Under the pieces are notes generated by a model. It did no database searches, was not told the DNA's origin, and saw nothing but the letters and a program-made list of their open reading frames with translations. A stretch of 46,486 nt of DNA from an uncultured Anaerobutyricum sp. (GTDB lineage: Bacteria > Bacillota > Clostridia > Lachnospirales > Lachnospiraceae), in NCBI RefSeq assembly GCF_934307085.1, contig NZ_CAKRCF010000023.1:1-46486 (forward strand). The letters run 5' to 3'. Shown piece after piece: positions 36,854-45,028 of the stretch. A program made the translations under genes and the position numbers. Position 1 is the first letter of the stretch, and each line of letters starts with the position of its first letter.

Positions 36854-38602
36854 TTATTCACCTCCGTTCTCGTCGAAGTCTCCGCCGCCCTTTGTCTGGG
36901 ATTCGTAGACATCTCTGTAAATTTCATTTGATTTCATAAGATTTTCATGAGTATCAAAACCAGAGATTTCACCGTTATCCATAACAATAATTCTGTCTGC
37001 ACTCTGAATACTTGAAACTCTCTGTGCGATAATCAGCTTTGTCGTATCTGGAATTTCTTTGGCAAAGGCTTCACGGATTTTAGCATCGGTTGCGGTATCT
37101 ACAGCACTTGTGCTGTCATCAAGAATCAGAATCTTTGGCTTTTTAAGAAGGGCCCTTGCAATACAAAGACGCTGTTTCTGTCCACCAGAAACGTTCGAAC
37201 CACCCTGCTCGATATGGGTCTGATAGCCATCAGGCATCCTGTCAATAAATTCATCCGCACAGGCAAGACGGCAGGCTCTCTTACATTCTTCCTCTGTTGC
37301 ATTTTCATCACCCCAGCGAAGGTTATCAAGAATTGTGCCAGAGAAAAGAACATTTTTCTGTAATACAACAGAAACTTCATCTCGAAGCGTCTCAATATCA
37401 TATTCTCTTACATCTCTGCCGCCGACAAGTAACTTTCCGTCAGAAACATCATACAGACGACTGATTAAGTTGACAAGACTTGACTTCGCACTACCTGTTC
37501 CACCGATAATACCAATGGTCTCTCCTTTTTTAATGGAAAGGTCAATATCATTTAATACATTTTTCTTACCCTCTTTGTTGTAACGGAAAGATACATGGTC
37601 AAAGACAATGCTTCCATCCTTTACTTCATAAACAGGATTCTCCGGATTCACAATATCCGGTGTCTCATTTAACACTTCAGATACACGCTCTGCACTTGCC
37701 ACACTCATAGAAAGCATAACAAACACCATGGAAAGCATCATTAAGCTCATTAAAATACTCATACAATATGTAAGAAGCATCATAAGCTCTCCAGTTGTAA
37801 GTGCAGACTGTACAATCATTTTCGCACCAAGCCAGCTAATCCCAAGAATACAGGAATATACGGTAAGCATCATCAGAGGAGAGTTAAAAGAAACAATTCT
37901 CTCTGCTTTTACTGCCATATGATATACATTACCACTTGCCTTTGTAAAACGTTCCTTCTCATAACCTTCACGAACATATGCCTTTACTACACGGATTGCA
38001 GAAACATTCTCCTGTACACTTGCATTTAAATCATCGTATTTCTTAAACATTGCGGTAAAATATCCCATTGCTCTCCAGATAATGAGAGCAAGAAATCCGC
38101 CAAGAATAATAACTGCTATCAGATAAATACTGGCAAGCTTTGCATTGACCCAAAATGACATAGCCATCGCACAAATTAAACTAAATGGTGCTCGCACGCA
38201 CATACGAAGAAGCATCTGATAAGAGTTCTGTAAGTTTGTTACGTCTGTTGTCATACGGGTAACCAAACTTGGGGTGCTAAACTTATCAATATTGGAAAAA
38301 GAAAATGTCTGAATATTTTCAAACATCGACTGTCGTAAATTACGAGCAAATCCTGTTGATGCTCTCGCACCGTACTTTCCTCCCATAATACCGGCAAACA
38401 GACCAACACCTGCTGCCACAATCATCCATATACCAATAATATAAATATGATGAATATCTCCCTTTTCTACACCATCATCAATAATTGATGACATCAAAAG
38501 AGGGATAATCATTTCCATGATTACCTCTAAAATCATGAAAAATGGTGTAAGAATAGAATCTTTCTTAAACTCTTTAATCTGTCCTGCAAGAGTCTTTATC
38601 AT
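36854..38602 (-). CDS. ABC exporter half-transporter A (degenerate NBD)
   Basis: A 582-residue half-transporter with six membrane segments and an NBD that departs from consensus at two points: Walker A GGTGSAKSS (Ala for the last Gly) and Walker B ILILDDSTSAVD (Asp for the catalytic Glu). The signature VSGGQKQR is intact. This is the classic pattern of heterodimeric exporters with one degenerate ATP site. ATG at 38602 lies after AAAGGACGGTGG; a frame starting 21 codons earlier is not supported. It follows the MarR gene by about 108 bases. Confidence 0.93.
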   Translation of the reverse strand: MIKTLAGQIKEFKKDSILTPFFMILEVIMEMIIPLLMSSIIDDGVEKGDIHHIYIIGIWMIVAAGVGLFAGIMGGKYGARASTGFARNLRQSMFENIQTFSFSNIDKFSTPSLVTRMTTDVTNLQNSYQMLLRMCVRAPFSLICAMAMSFWVNAKLASIYLIAVIILGGFLALIIWRAMGYFTAMFKKYDDLNASVQENVSAIRVVKAYVREGYEKERFTKASGNVYHMAVKAERIVSFNSPLMMLTVYSCILGISWLGAKMIVQSALTTGELMMLLTYCMSILMSLMMLSMVFVMLSMSVASAERVSEVLNETPDIVNPENPVYEVKDGSIVFDHVSFRYNKEGKKNVLNDIDLSIKKGETIGIIGGTGSAKSSLVNLISRLYDVSDGKLLVGGRDVREYDIETLRDEVSVVLQKNVLFSGTILDNLRWGDENATEEECKRACRLACADEFIDRMPDGYQTHIEQGGSNVSGGQKQRLCIARALLKKPKILILDDSTSAVDTATDAKIREAFAKEIPDTTKLIIAQRVSSIQSADRIIVMDNGEISGFDTHENLMKSNEIYRDVYESQTKGGGDFDENGGE

Positions 38603-38710
38603 TCTAAACCACCGTCCTTTCTTTTTATTTTTTAAATCAACTTTTTTCTTTATAACTAAGAACACTTTATGTTCCTATACTTGTTTTTAACTGCATTTTT
38701 CCTATACTTT

Positions 38711-39268
38711 CTACTTTTTGTTTTCTGCACAGACATTTTCATTGACACAGGTATTCTCCTTTTCACAGTTATCTGCAAATATACTATTCACTGTGTCATT
38801 CTTATGACCAGAGCCCTTTCCATGATGTTGGATTACTTCAAGATTATCACGAATCTGCGTTGCTACCTTAAAAAATGTCTGCAATTCATCCTCGCTGATT
38901 CCCTCACGAATCTCTTCTTCCACTCTGTAAATATTTTGAAGAAAACGTTCGTGAATCTCTTCTCCTTTTTCTAAGAGACAAAGACGCTTTAACCGGCAGT
39001 CTCGCTCCACCGCCACTCTTGCGATATACCCTTTCTGCTCCATCTGCTTTACCAAGCAGGTCACCGTAGAACGGGCAATATAAAACTCTGACTCAATATC
39101 TCTCTGAAAAATCTCCTCGTCTTTATGGTCATATAAATAGCCGATAATCCATCCCTGCATCACCGGCATCATTCCCTTTTTCTCGGACTTCTCATCACCC
39201 ACTACATTCCGCATCATCATGTTGTCCAAAGAGCGCACGATAAATCCTATTGTTTCTTCTCGCTTCAC
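38711..39268 (-). CDS. MarR-family regulator
   Basis: A 185-residue winged-helix regulator, longer than most MarR proteins because of a C-terminal tail of about 45 residues rich in Cys, Glu and Asn (NCEKENTCVNENVCAENKK). The DNA-binding region includes FQRDIESEFYIARSTVTCLV and the wing VERDCRLKRLCL. It heads the operon with the ABC exporter and should repress it and itself, releasing on ligand. Two palindromes overlap its start region. The Cys residues could sense oxidation or metal, which is only a guess. Confidence 0.9.
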   Translation of the reverse strand: MKREETIGFIVRSLDNMMMRNVVGDEKSEKKGMMPVMQGWIIGYLYDHKDEEIFQRDIESEFYIARSTVTCLVKQMEQKGYIARVAVERDCRLKRLCLLEKGEEIHERFLQNIYRVEEEIREGISEDELQTFFKVATQIRDNLEVIQHHGKGSGHKNDTVNSIFADNCEKENTCVNENVCAENKK

Positions 39269-39320
39269 GGTACCTCCTTACATTCTAGTTTTATCCTTCT
39301 AACTTGTTTAAGTATAAACC

Positions 39321-39349
39321 GTTTAATATTAAATTGTTTAATATCAAAC
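39321..39349 (-). promoter_or_regulatory. Two palindromic operators of the MarR operon
   Basis: GTTTAATATTAAAT (39321-39334) and GTTTAATATCAAAC (39336-39349) stand side by side, just downstream of the predicted -10 element. Their form fits a MarR dimer site, and their place fits blocking of RNA polymerase. Confidence 0.7.
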
Positions 39350-39366
39350 ATTTTTGTGCTATACCT

Positions 39367-39394
39367 ATTATATGCATTTTTCTAATTTTGTCAA
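39367..39394 (-). promoter_or_regulatory. Promoter of the marR-ABC operon
   Basis: Consensus TTGACA (39389-39394) and TATAAT (39367-39372) on the minus strand, 16 bases apart. Such a strong promoter suits a repressor-controlled operon. Confidence 0.8.
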
Positions 39395-39442
39395 GAGAGA
39401 AAAATTATCATTTCATTTTATTTAAATACAATTACAAAACGA

Positions 39443-39515
39443 AATCCCGGCAACTGAATATATAGCCGTGGGCCGTGCCAATATCACGGTGGTTATATAT
39501 CCAGTTGCCGGGATT
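39443..39515 (-). terminator. Large hairpin terminator of the HAD gene
   Basis: AATCCCGGCAACTG (39443-39456) pairs with CAGTTGCCGGGATT (39502-39515), extended by TATATA/TATATA. On the minus strand TTTCGTTTTGT follows. It lies just beyond the HAD gene stop. Confidence 0.8.
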
Positions 39516-39548
39516 CATCTGTTAGTTCTTAACAAATTAAATAGCGAT

Positions 39549-40463
39549 TTATGTAAGATGTTTCGGTGTTCCCGCCTGTGTATAAATAGATATTTTTTCA
39601 TGTTCTCTCTTCCGAATCCGTTCCGCGCATTCTTTAATTTTATGACAAATCCACATATATGCGGTTGTTCCCTCTCTATAGTCTGCTTCTGCATACATAT
39701 TGATTCGTCCATCCACACGCATCTGTTCTACCTGACACATGGCTTCCATATCTCCATGTGGATAAATAGCGAAGGTTGCTCCATAATTTTTATTAACGAG
39801 AGAAAAGGCTGGAATATCGCTTGGTCCGTCTGCGACGTAAATCATGTTGCGAAAAGGAACTCTTCTGAGTTCTTCTGGCATCTTGGTATTTACCTCGACT
39901 CCTTCATGACGATTTACTCCTTTATTGATTTCAAATAAGGCTCTTGTCTTACTGGTATTATCAATCGTATAACCTATTTCACTGATAATTCTTCCTCCAT
40001 CTTCTGTCTCTTCTTCAATCAGTTCACAGCCCCAGATTCCCTTCACATACTGAGCGACCACGGAACCTTTTATCACCTGGCTAAGTCCTGTACTTACTAT
40101 ATAATGCTCTACTTTAATATCATATTCCTGATATGCAGAATCTTCTTCAATCAATTTTCTTGTCTCTTCAAAAATTTCCGGAACTCCTTCATAAAAATGA
40201 AGATTCTTTCCAAAATCATAGAGCATTGAATTATTCAGTCCTTTAAAGATTCCTTTTTTTGTATAATGAATAAAATGATTCAGATAAATCGTATCCGGAT
40301 TTACCCGAACTCCCTGTTCTACTCTATATTTTTCTGGCAGAGAATTAACCTCTCTCCAAAATGCAGAAGAATCCACTCCATAATGTTCAAAAATCGGTTC
40401 TTCCATATAACCATTAACCAAAGTTTTATCAAAATCCCAGACAACTGCGATAATATTTGCCAT
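39549..40463 (-). CDS. HAD-superfamily hydrolase
   Basis: A 304-residue phosphohydrolase-like protein. Motif I VWDFDKTLV (about 8-16) gives the nucleophile Asp and the acid/base Asp; motif II is the Ser/Thr in YIVSTGLSQVI; the late acidic motif is YVADGPSDIPAF. A cap region of about 80 residues lies between motifs I and II. AAAGGAG precedes ATG. The substrate is unknown. It is followed by a strong terminator, so it is the last gene of its transcript. Confidence 0.88.
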   Translation of the reverse strand: MANIIAVVWDFDKTLVNGYMEEPIFEHYGVDSSAFWREVNSLPEKYRVEQGVRVNPDTIYLNHFIHYTKKGIFKGLNNSMLYDFGKNLHFYEGVPEIFEETRKLIEEDSAYQEYDIKVEHYIVSTGLSQVIKGSVVAQYVKGIWGCELIEEETEDGGRIISEIGYTIDNTSKTRALFEINKGVNRHEGVEVNTKMPEELRRVPFRNMIYVADGPSDIPAFSLVNKNYGATFAIYPHGDMEAMCQVEQMRVDGRINMYAEADYREGTTAYMWICHKIKECAERIRKREHEKISIYTQAGTPKHLT

Positions 40464-40593
40464 TCAGTTCTCCTTTCTGCTGAACTCACTATAATTAAAT
40501 TATTCTTTTAAAATATAGTATATCACAAAATCCAGATTTGTGAGGCTGTGAAACATCTTCTCTCTTTGAGTGCGTCTACTTTGCCTGCGGCAA

Positions 40594-41412
40594 CTAAGAA
40601 TTCAAAGTCTCATTCATACTGCCGGTTCTATATCCTGTTAAGTCCATCGTAACATAGGTAAATCCATATTCTTTGAATGCTTTCGTAATCTGATTTCGAT
40701 TCGTTTCCTCAACTAATTTTGGGAATTCTTCTGGCAGGACTTCAATTCGTGCGATTGTTCCATGAATTCTTACACGTACCTGATGGAATCCCATGTCAAG
40801 AAGTAACTGTTCTGCTTTGTCTACCATTTTTAATTTTTCTTCAGAAATAGTTTCTCCGTACACAAAACGGGAAGAAAGGCAGGCAAAAGACTGTTTATTC
40901 CAAGTTGGCAGTCCTAAATCTTTTGAGAGGGTACGAATGTCATCTTTATTTAACTTGCTGGCTCGTAACGGACTTTTGATTCCTAATTCTGCTACTGCCT
41001 GTAAGCCCGGTCTGTAATCTCCATTATCATCAAGGTTGGAACCTTCTGCGATTGCTGCTACATGTTCTTCTTCTGCAATCTTCCATATTTTTTCAAAAAG
41101 TTCTTTTTTGCAGAGATAACAGCGGTTCTTTGGATTATGTCGGAAGCCTTCGATGTCTAATTCTTCGGATTCTACAACTAAATGACGAATGCCTTCTTTT
41201 TCGCAGAAAGCTTTTGCTTCTTTTAATTCTCGTTCTGGGAAGGAACAAGATTTGGCGGTAACGGCAATACATTTTTCTCCTAATGTGTCATGTGCAACCT
41301 TCAGTAAAAATGTGGAGTCTACTCCGCCGGAGAAAGCTACGGCAACACTGCCAAGTTCTTTTAAATAATTTTCTAAATATTCTTTCTTCTTGTTTTGTTC
41401 TATTGATGCCAT
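40594..41412 (-). CDS. larE: LarE-type ATP-dependent sulfur transferase
   Basis: LarE transfers sulfur in the synthesis of the nickel-pincer cofactor of lactate racemase. The 272 residues carry the PP-loop SGGVDSTF near the N-terminus, which adenylates the substrate, and cysteines in NRCYLCKK and SFACLSSRF, three in all, which suggests the cysteine-rich subgroup that may hold a cluster rather than give up one Cys. ATG at 41412 follows GGAGGATTTTATT. The open frame continues upstream to 41499, but that part lies inside the leader module and is not coding. LarB and LarC are not in the window. Confidence 0.88.
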   Translation of the reverse strand: MASIEQNKKKEYLENYLKELGSVAVAFSGGVDSTFLLKVAHDTLGEKCIAVTAKSCSFPERELKEAKAFCEKEGIRHLVVESEELDIEGFRHNPKNRCYLCKKELFEKIWKIAEEEHVAAIAEGSNLDDNGDYRPGLQAVAELGIKSPLRASKLNKDDIRTLSKDLGLPTWNKQSFACLSSRFVYGETISEEKLKMVDKAEQLLLDMGFHQVRVRIHGTIARIEVLPEEFPKLVEETNRNQITKAFKEYGFTYVTMDLTGYRTGSMNETLNS

Positions 41413-41436
41413 AATAAAATCCTCCAAATATTTATT

Positions 41437-41603
41437 ATGTACTCTCGGAGCCTTTCTTGCACTCGCTTTTGTGGCTGATTTCCCGCCAATTGCACCCAAA
41501 TTTCATCAACATACGCACCGCGTACACCTCAAAAATTTGGGCACAACTGACAAAAAATCTTCTCACAAAATCAAGCACAAAAAGATTCTAAGAATACATA
41601 TGT
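41437..41603 (-). promoter_or_regulatory. Structured leader module, copy B (larE)
   Basis: Sister of 33102-33267, on the opposite strand. It ends 24 bases before the larE ATG and begins where its promoter predicts the transcript start. Helices: TTTTGTG/CACAAAA (41564-41570 with 41467-41473 in plus numbering), CCCAAATTT/AAATTTGGG, and apical TGTACGC/GCGTATG (41510-41526). Compared with copy A, TTTTATG/CATAAAA changed to TTTTGTG/CACAAAA, a paired substitution. Confidence 0.6.
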
Positions 41604-41610
41604 TGTTTGC

Positions 41611-41639
41611 ATAGTACAATGATATACCTACTTTGTCAA
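41611..41639 (-). promoter_or_regulatory. Promoter of larE
   Basis: TTGACA (41634-41639) and TACTAT (41611-41616), 17 bases apart on the minus strand. The predicted start near 41604 coincides with the first base of the leader module. Confidence 0.7.
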
Positions 41640-42240
41640 TAGGTTTATATGTTTATCGTGACTCCTATGTCAACTGAAAGGATTTATCGCATAAAATAAT
41701 ATTTAATTGGGTAAATTTTTTTGCTGAATCATATTCTTTCTTCCATGAGTTATATACAAAATTAAAACTCAGGAGAGTTCTTAATGCTTTTTTAAATGAA
41801 CATTTTCCCATAAACAAAATAATGCGATAAGCATATCTCCCACAATTTTTCCTGCTGTTTTTAAACTTTCTATCTGAAATGGTGTTTTGTCTGTTACAAA
41901 AAACATATAAAGACTATTCTTTTGTGTCTCAAAATACCGCTGCCAAAATGAAAAGTCCGACCACTTTGTTGGTATCATATCCGCAGGGATTTGAATTTTA
42001 TCTCTGATTTATTTAAATCACTACTCCCTGCATAACTAGATTTTGTTTCTGACTTCCTATAACAAAAAATTAGTGCTATAATTAAGAAAATTTTTATTTT
42101 TCAGCAAAAATCATGTTGTAGCTTTGCCAGAATAACTTTCTATCTACTTTTATATCTGGCCCTCTCTTGATTCTAACTGTAAAATTATAAAAAGATTTTT
42201 AAACCTATTATAAAATCAACGCTAAAAAGGAGACTTTCAC
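41640..42240. other. Roughly 600-bp AT-rich region
   Basis: Divergent promoters of larE and the PPC-domain gene should lie here. One weakly supported frame is listed separately (41781-41978). No repeat or RNA was recognised. Confidence 0.5.
41781..41978 (-). CDS. Doubtful 65-residue frame, perhaps a gene remnant
   Basis: The frame begins MIPTKWSDFSFWQRYFETQK and includes TDKTPFQIESLKTAGKIVGD. The composition is protein-like, yet no ribosome site precedes ATG, and protein-like sequence continues about 13 codons upstream (reading IQIPADMIPT) to a stop with no start. It may be the tail of a decayed gene. I do not recognise a family. Confidence 0.25.
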   Translation of the reverse strand: MIPTKWSDFSFWQRYFETQKNSLYMFFVTDKTPFQIESLKTAGKIVGDMLIALFCLWENVHLKKH

Positions 42241-42660
42241 ATGGATTACAGACGTTTTAAAGATACCATCTATCTCCGCCTTGACCCTGGCGAAGAAATT
42301 ATAGAACAGATTGAAAAAGTAGCAAAAAAAGAAAATATTCAGCTTGCACAGATTAATGGATTGGGAGCACTCAACGACTTTACTACTGGTGTTTTTGATA
42401 CAGTAGAAAAAAAGTTCCATCCCGTTCACTTTGAGGGAGCTTATGAAATTGTTTCCTTAACCGGAACGGTTACACGACAGGATGGCGAAGTATATCTTCA
42501 CCTTCATATGGCTGCCGGTGATAAAGATGGGCATGTATTTGGCGGACATTTAAGTATGGCTTATGTTAGTGCTACTGCTGAAATACAAATTCAGATTACT
42601 GATGGAGCAATCAACAGAAAGTATGATGAAAAAATTGGCCTCAATTTATTTGATTTCTGA
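42241..42660 (+). CDS. PPC/DUF296-domain protein
   Basis: A 139-residue single-domain protein of the plant-and-prokaryote-conserved (PPC/DUF296) family. The pattern is typical: LRLDPGEEIIEQIEKVAKKE, the AQINGLGALNDFTTGVFD turn, and HLHMAAGDKDGHVFGGHL with several His that may bind metal. The family is suspected of DNA binding or metal-dependent roles, but function is unproven. AAAGGAG precedes ATG. It is convergent with the transaldolase gene across a large hairpin. Confidence 0.88.
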   Translation: MDYRRFKDTIYLRLDPGEEIIEQIEKVAKKENIQLAQINGLGALNDFTTGVFDTVEKKFHPVHFEGAYEIVSLTGTVTRQDGEVYLHLHMAAGDKDGHVFGGHLSMAYVSATAEIQIQITDGAINRKYDEKIGLNLFDF

Positions 42661-42725
42661 TTTAATTTATTGATATCATATATCGCATCTTTTTTGCTAT
42701 TGAAAGCTTTTATGTAAAAATATGC

Positions 42726-42788
42726 AACGCAAATAAAACCCCAATTATTGTACAATCTTTGTGCAATAATTGGGGTTTTATTTGCGTT
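42726..42788. terminator. Large bidirectional hairpin
   Basis: Perfect 25-bp arms AACGCAAATAAAACCCCAAT and onward (42726-42750) with 42764-42788, and a 13-base loop. It lies between two convergent genes and probably stops transcription from both. The next 110 bases (42789-42900) are strikingly rich in G and T on the plus strand. Confidence 0.75.
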
Positions 42789-42903
42789 CTACTTTATTCT
42801 TATATATGTGTTGTGTGTTATTGTTTTTGCGTGTTAATTTGTGTTAATTGAAATGTGTGTTGTTGTTTATTTGTATTTCTTTGTGTTTCTTTATGTTTAC
42901 GTA

Positions 42904-43557
42904 CTATTCACCAAAAACAGCTTTATAATCAGCTTGGAACTTTGCGATTCCCTGATCTGTTAATGGATGTTTTGTCATCTGCTCAATTACTTTATAAGGA
43001 ACTGTAGCAATATCAGCACCTGCAAGTGCACAGTCCATTACGTGAATAGGATTTCTTACAGAAGCTGCAATAATCTCTGTATCGTATGCATAAATGTCAA
43101 AGATTTCAGCAATCTGTCTGATTAAATCAATTCCTGGCTGGCTGATATCATCTAATCTTCCAAGAAATGGAGAAACATATGTCGCACCTGCGTTAGCAGC
43201 AAGAATTGCCTGGTTGGCAGAGAAAATTAATGTGACATTTGTTTTAATTCCTTCTTTAGAAAGAACTTTTACGGCTTTTAATCCTTCTACTGTCATAGGA
43301 ATCTTAACAACCATGTTAGGATGGATTGCTGCAATCTCACGTCCTTCTTTAATCATGCCTTCTGCATCTGTTGTTGTCGCTTTTACTTCACCACTGATTG
43401 GTCCGTCTACGATAGAAGTGATTTCTTTAATGACTTCTGTAAAGTCTCTTCCTTCTTTTGCGATTAAAGACGGGTTTGTTGTAACACCACAGATTACTCC
43501 AAGATCATTAGCTTTCTTAATATCTGCTACATTAGCAGTATCCACGAAAAATTTCAT
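42904..43557 (-). CDS. fsa: Transaldolase / fructose-6-phosphate aldolase family
   Basis: A 217-residue short-form enzyme of the TalC/FSA type, acting in the pentose phosphate region or on fructose-6-phosphate. It starts [20 protein letters not shown], keeps [13 protein letters not shown], and has the Schiff-base Lys in [14 protein letters not shown]. The short-form length and ATG after GGAGG at 43557 argue against a frame extending 61 residues upstream, which is low-complexity and Lys/Phe-rich. It is divergent from a DeoR regulator that may control it. Confidence 0.93.
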   Translation of the reverse strand: MKFFVDTANVADIKKANDLGVICGVTTNPSLIAKEGRDFTEVIKEITSIVDGPISGEVKATTTDAEGMIKEGREIAAIHPNMVVKIPMTVEGLKAVKVLSKEGIKTNVTLIFSANQAILAANAGATYVSPFLGRLDDISQPGIDLIRQIAEIFDIYAYDTEIIAASVRNPIHVMDCALAGADIATVPYKVIEQMTKHPLTDQGIAKFQADYKAVFGE

Positions 43558-44143
43558 TTGTTTAACCTCCATTTGTTTTTTGCTTTGTTTGATGATATGA
43601 ATATAACACACTACAAAAGAAAATACAAGTGTAAATAAAAGAAAAAACAAATAAAAATAAATAAACAAAGATTTTTTCTTGTTTTTATCCTCGGATTTTA
43701 ATTTTTCCTCTCTTTTCACTGGAATAATTTGATGATTCAAGGTATAATGAATATATCATTTATGATTAATTTATATAATAACAAAATTTTTGAAATAAGA
43801 ATATCTGGATAAACAGATATTTGATGGATAGATATTTATAGTAGTTATTCTCATTATTATCCAAATAATACAACAAAATCCAGGTAGCTGTTAAAAAAAT
43901 ATGATAGGTCAATGCTATATGAAAATTTATTTTTAAAAATTAAGATAGTTACTATAAATAAGCAAATTTAAAATATTGCACAATACGTCTGCATTACAAA
44001 GACCTATTTTACTTGATTGGTCTGAATGTATTTAGACTACAAACAAGAAGAGCCTATTTTTGTGCCTTTTTCTGTATTTGCTCATTTATAGATCATCATA
44101 TATCTATAAGTAAATACTAAAAATATATTGGGAGGAACCTACT
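43558..44143. other. 586-bp divergent region between transaldolase and deoR-type genes
   Basis: No gene. It holds candidate operators described separately, and AT-rich flanks with promoters for both directions. Very AT-rich runs near 43620-43680 lie in the transaldolase leader. Confidence 0.5.
43800..43960. promoter_or_regulatory. Candidate DeoR-type operator cluster
   Basis: A palindrome AATATCTG/CAGATATT (43800-43821), and an inverted pair TATTTATAGTAGTTAT (43833-43848) and ATAGTTACTATAAATA (43945-43960) that agree at 14 of 16 positions. Two spaced half-site groups could allow DNA looping by the DeoR-type regulator encoded next door. Confidence 0.4.
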
Positions 44144-44950
44144 ATGATGCAATTAGAACGCCAGAAGAAAATTCTGGATTATCTAAATAAGAATAGAAAA
44201 GCAACTACAAAGGAATTAAGTCAGCTTCTTGATGTATCTACTACAACAATCCGTACTGACTTAAACCAGATGGATAAGGAAAATCTTATTACAAAAACAC
44301 ATGGCGGTGCTGTATATAATGATAGAAGCCTTGATAATATCGAATTAACTGGAAGAGCCTATTTCTTTGACGAACGAGCTTTGGAGAATCAAAAGGAAAA
44401 AGAAGCAATCGCAAATAAAGCGATAAAATTAATAAAAAATCACATGTGCATTTACTTAGATGCCAGTTCTACCTGCTACACACTTGGAATGAAACTCTCT
44501 GGTTTTACCAAGCTTACTGTCATTACAAATGGAATTAATCTTGCTATGGCATTAAAAGATATCCCCGGTATCACTGTTATTTTAACTGGAGGAATCGTAA
44601 CTTCCGTATCCTCTTCAATTGAAGGACTACTCGGAGAAGATTTATTGAAAAAAATTCATACAGATATCGCATTTGTATCTGCCCGTGGTTTTTCTGTAGA
44701 AAATGGCCTCACTGACTTCAGTATTTATGAAGCAGACTTAAAACGAAGATGTGTGAAATCTTCCGCCAAGACCATTGCTCTAATTGACCATACGAAATTT
44801 AACACTACTTCTATCTCAAGTTATGCAACATTAGATGATTTGAATATGGTCATCACAGATTTTGGATTATCGGAAAATACAAAGGATATTTATGAAAAAG
44901 CCGGAGTAAATCTAGTCATCGCTAAATCAAATAGTAATTTGTCGAGCTGA
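44144..44950 (+). CDS. DeoR-family sugar-metabolism repressor
   Basis: A 268-residue regulator. The N-terminal winged helix (about 1-57) shows RQKKILDYLNKNRKATTKE and VSTTTIRTDLNQMDKENLI; the C-terminal DeoRC sensor, which binds a phosphorylated sugar, shows YLDASSTCYTLG, TNGINLAMAL and GGIVTSVSSSIEG. GGGAGG precedes ATG. It is divergent from the transaldolase gene, a sensible target. Its final four codons and stop (Asn-Leu-Ser-Ser) lie at the edge of, or inside, an inverted-repeat element. Confidence 0.93.
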   Translation: MMQLERQKKILDYLNKNRKATTKELSQLLDVSTTTIRTDLNQMDKENLITKTHGGAVYNDRSLDNIELTGRAYFFDERALENQKEKEAIANKAIKLIKNHMCIYLDASSTCYTLGMKLSGFTKLTVITNGINLAMALKDIPGITVILTGGIVTSVSSSIEGLLGEDLLKKIHTDIAFVSARGFSVENGLTDFSIYEADLKRRCVKSSAKTIALIDHTKFNTTSISSYATLDDLNMVITDFGLSENTKDIYEKAGVNLVIAKSNSNLSS

Positions 44951-45028
44951 ACAGACGCCGCTGTGGAGATGTTTGTGACTGATTGCATCGCTGACTTCTC
45001 ACAGTGGCGTCTGTTTAGTGTTACAAAT
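44937..45028. repeat. Inverted-repeat element covering a convergent junction
   Basis: Outer arms ATTTGT (44937-44942) with ACAAAT (45023-45028) and inner ACAGACGCC (44951-44959) with GGCGTCTGT (45006-45014), extended by CTGTGGAGA/TCTCACAG. One arm is repeated at 19169-19201. The element reaches into both flanking genes and holds both stop codons. Confidence 0.7.

Noticed and set aside
36853..36927. Overlap of the two ABC exporter genes by 74 bases
   Set aside because: The internal ATG at 36852 has a ribosome site and follows the upstream stop by one base, so no real overlap exists.
43558..43740. Extended N-terminus of the transaldolase with a membrane-like segment
   Set aside because: The extension is low-complexity, the family starts at MKFFVDTA, and GGAGG sits before that ATG.
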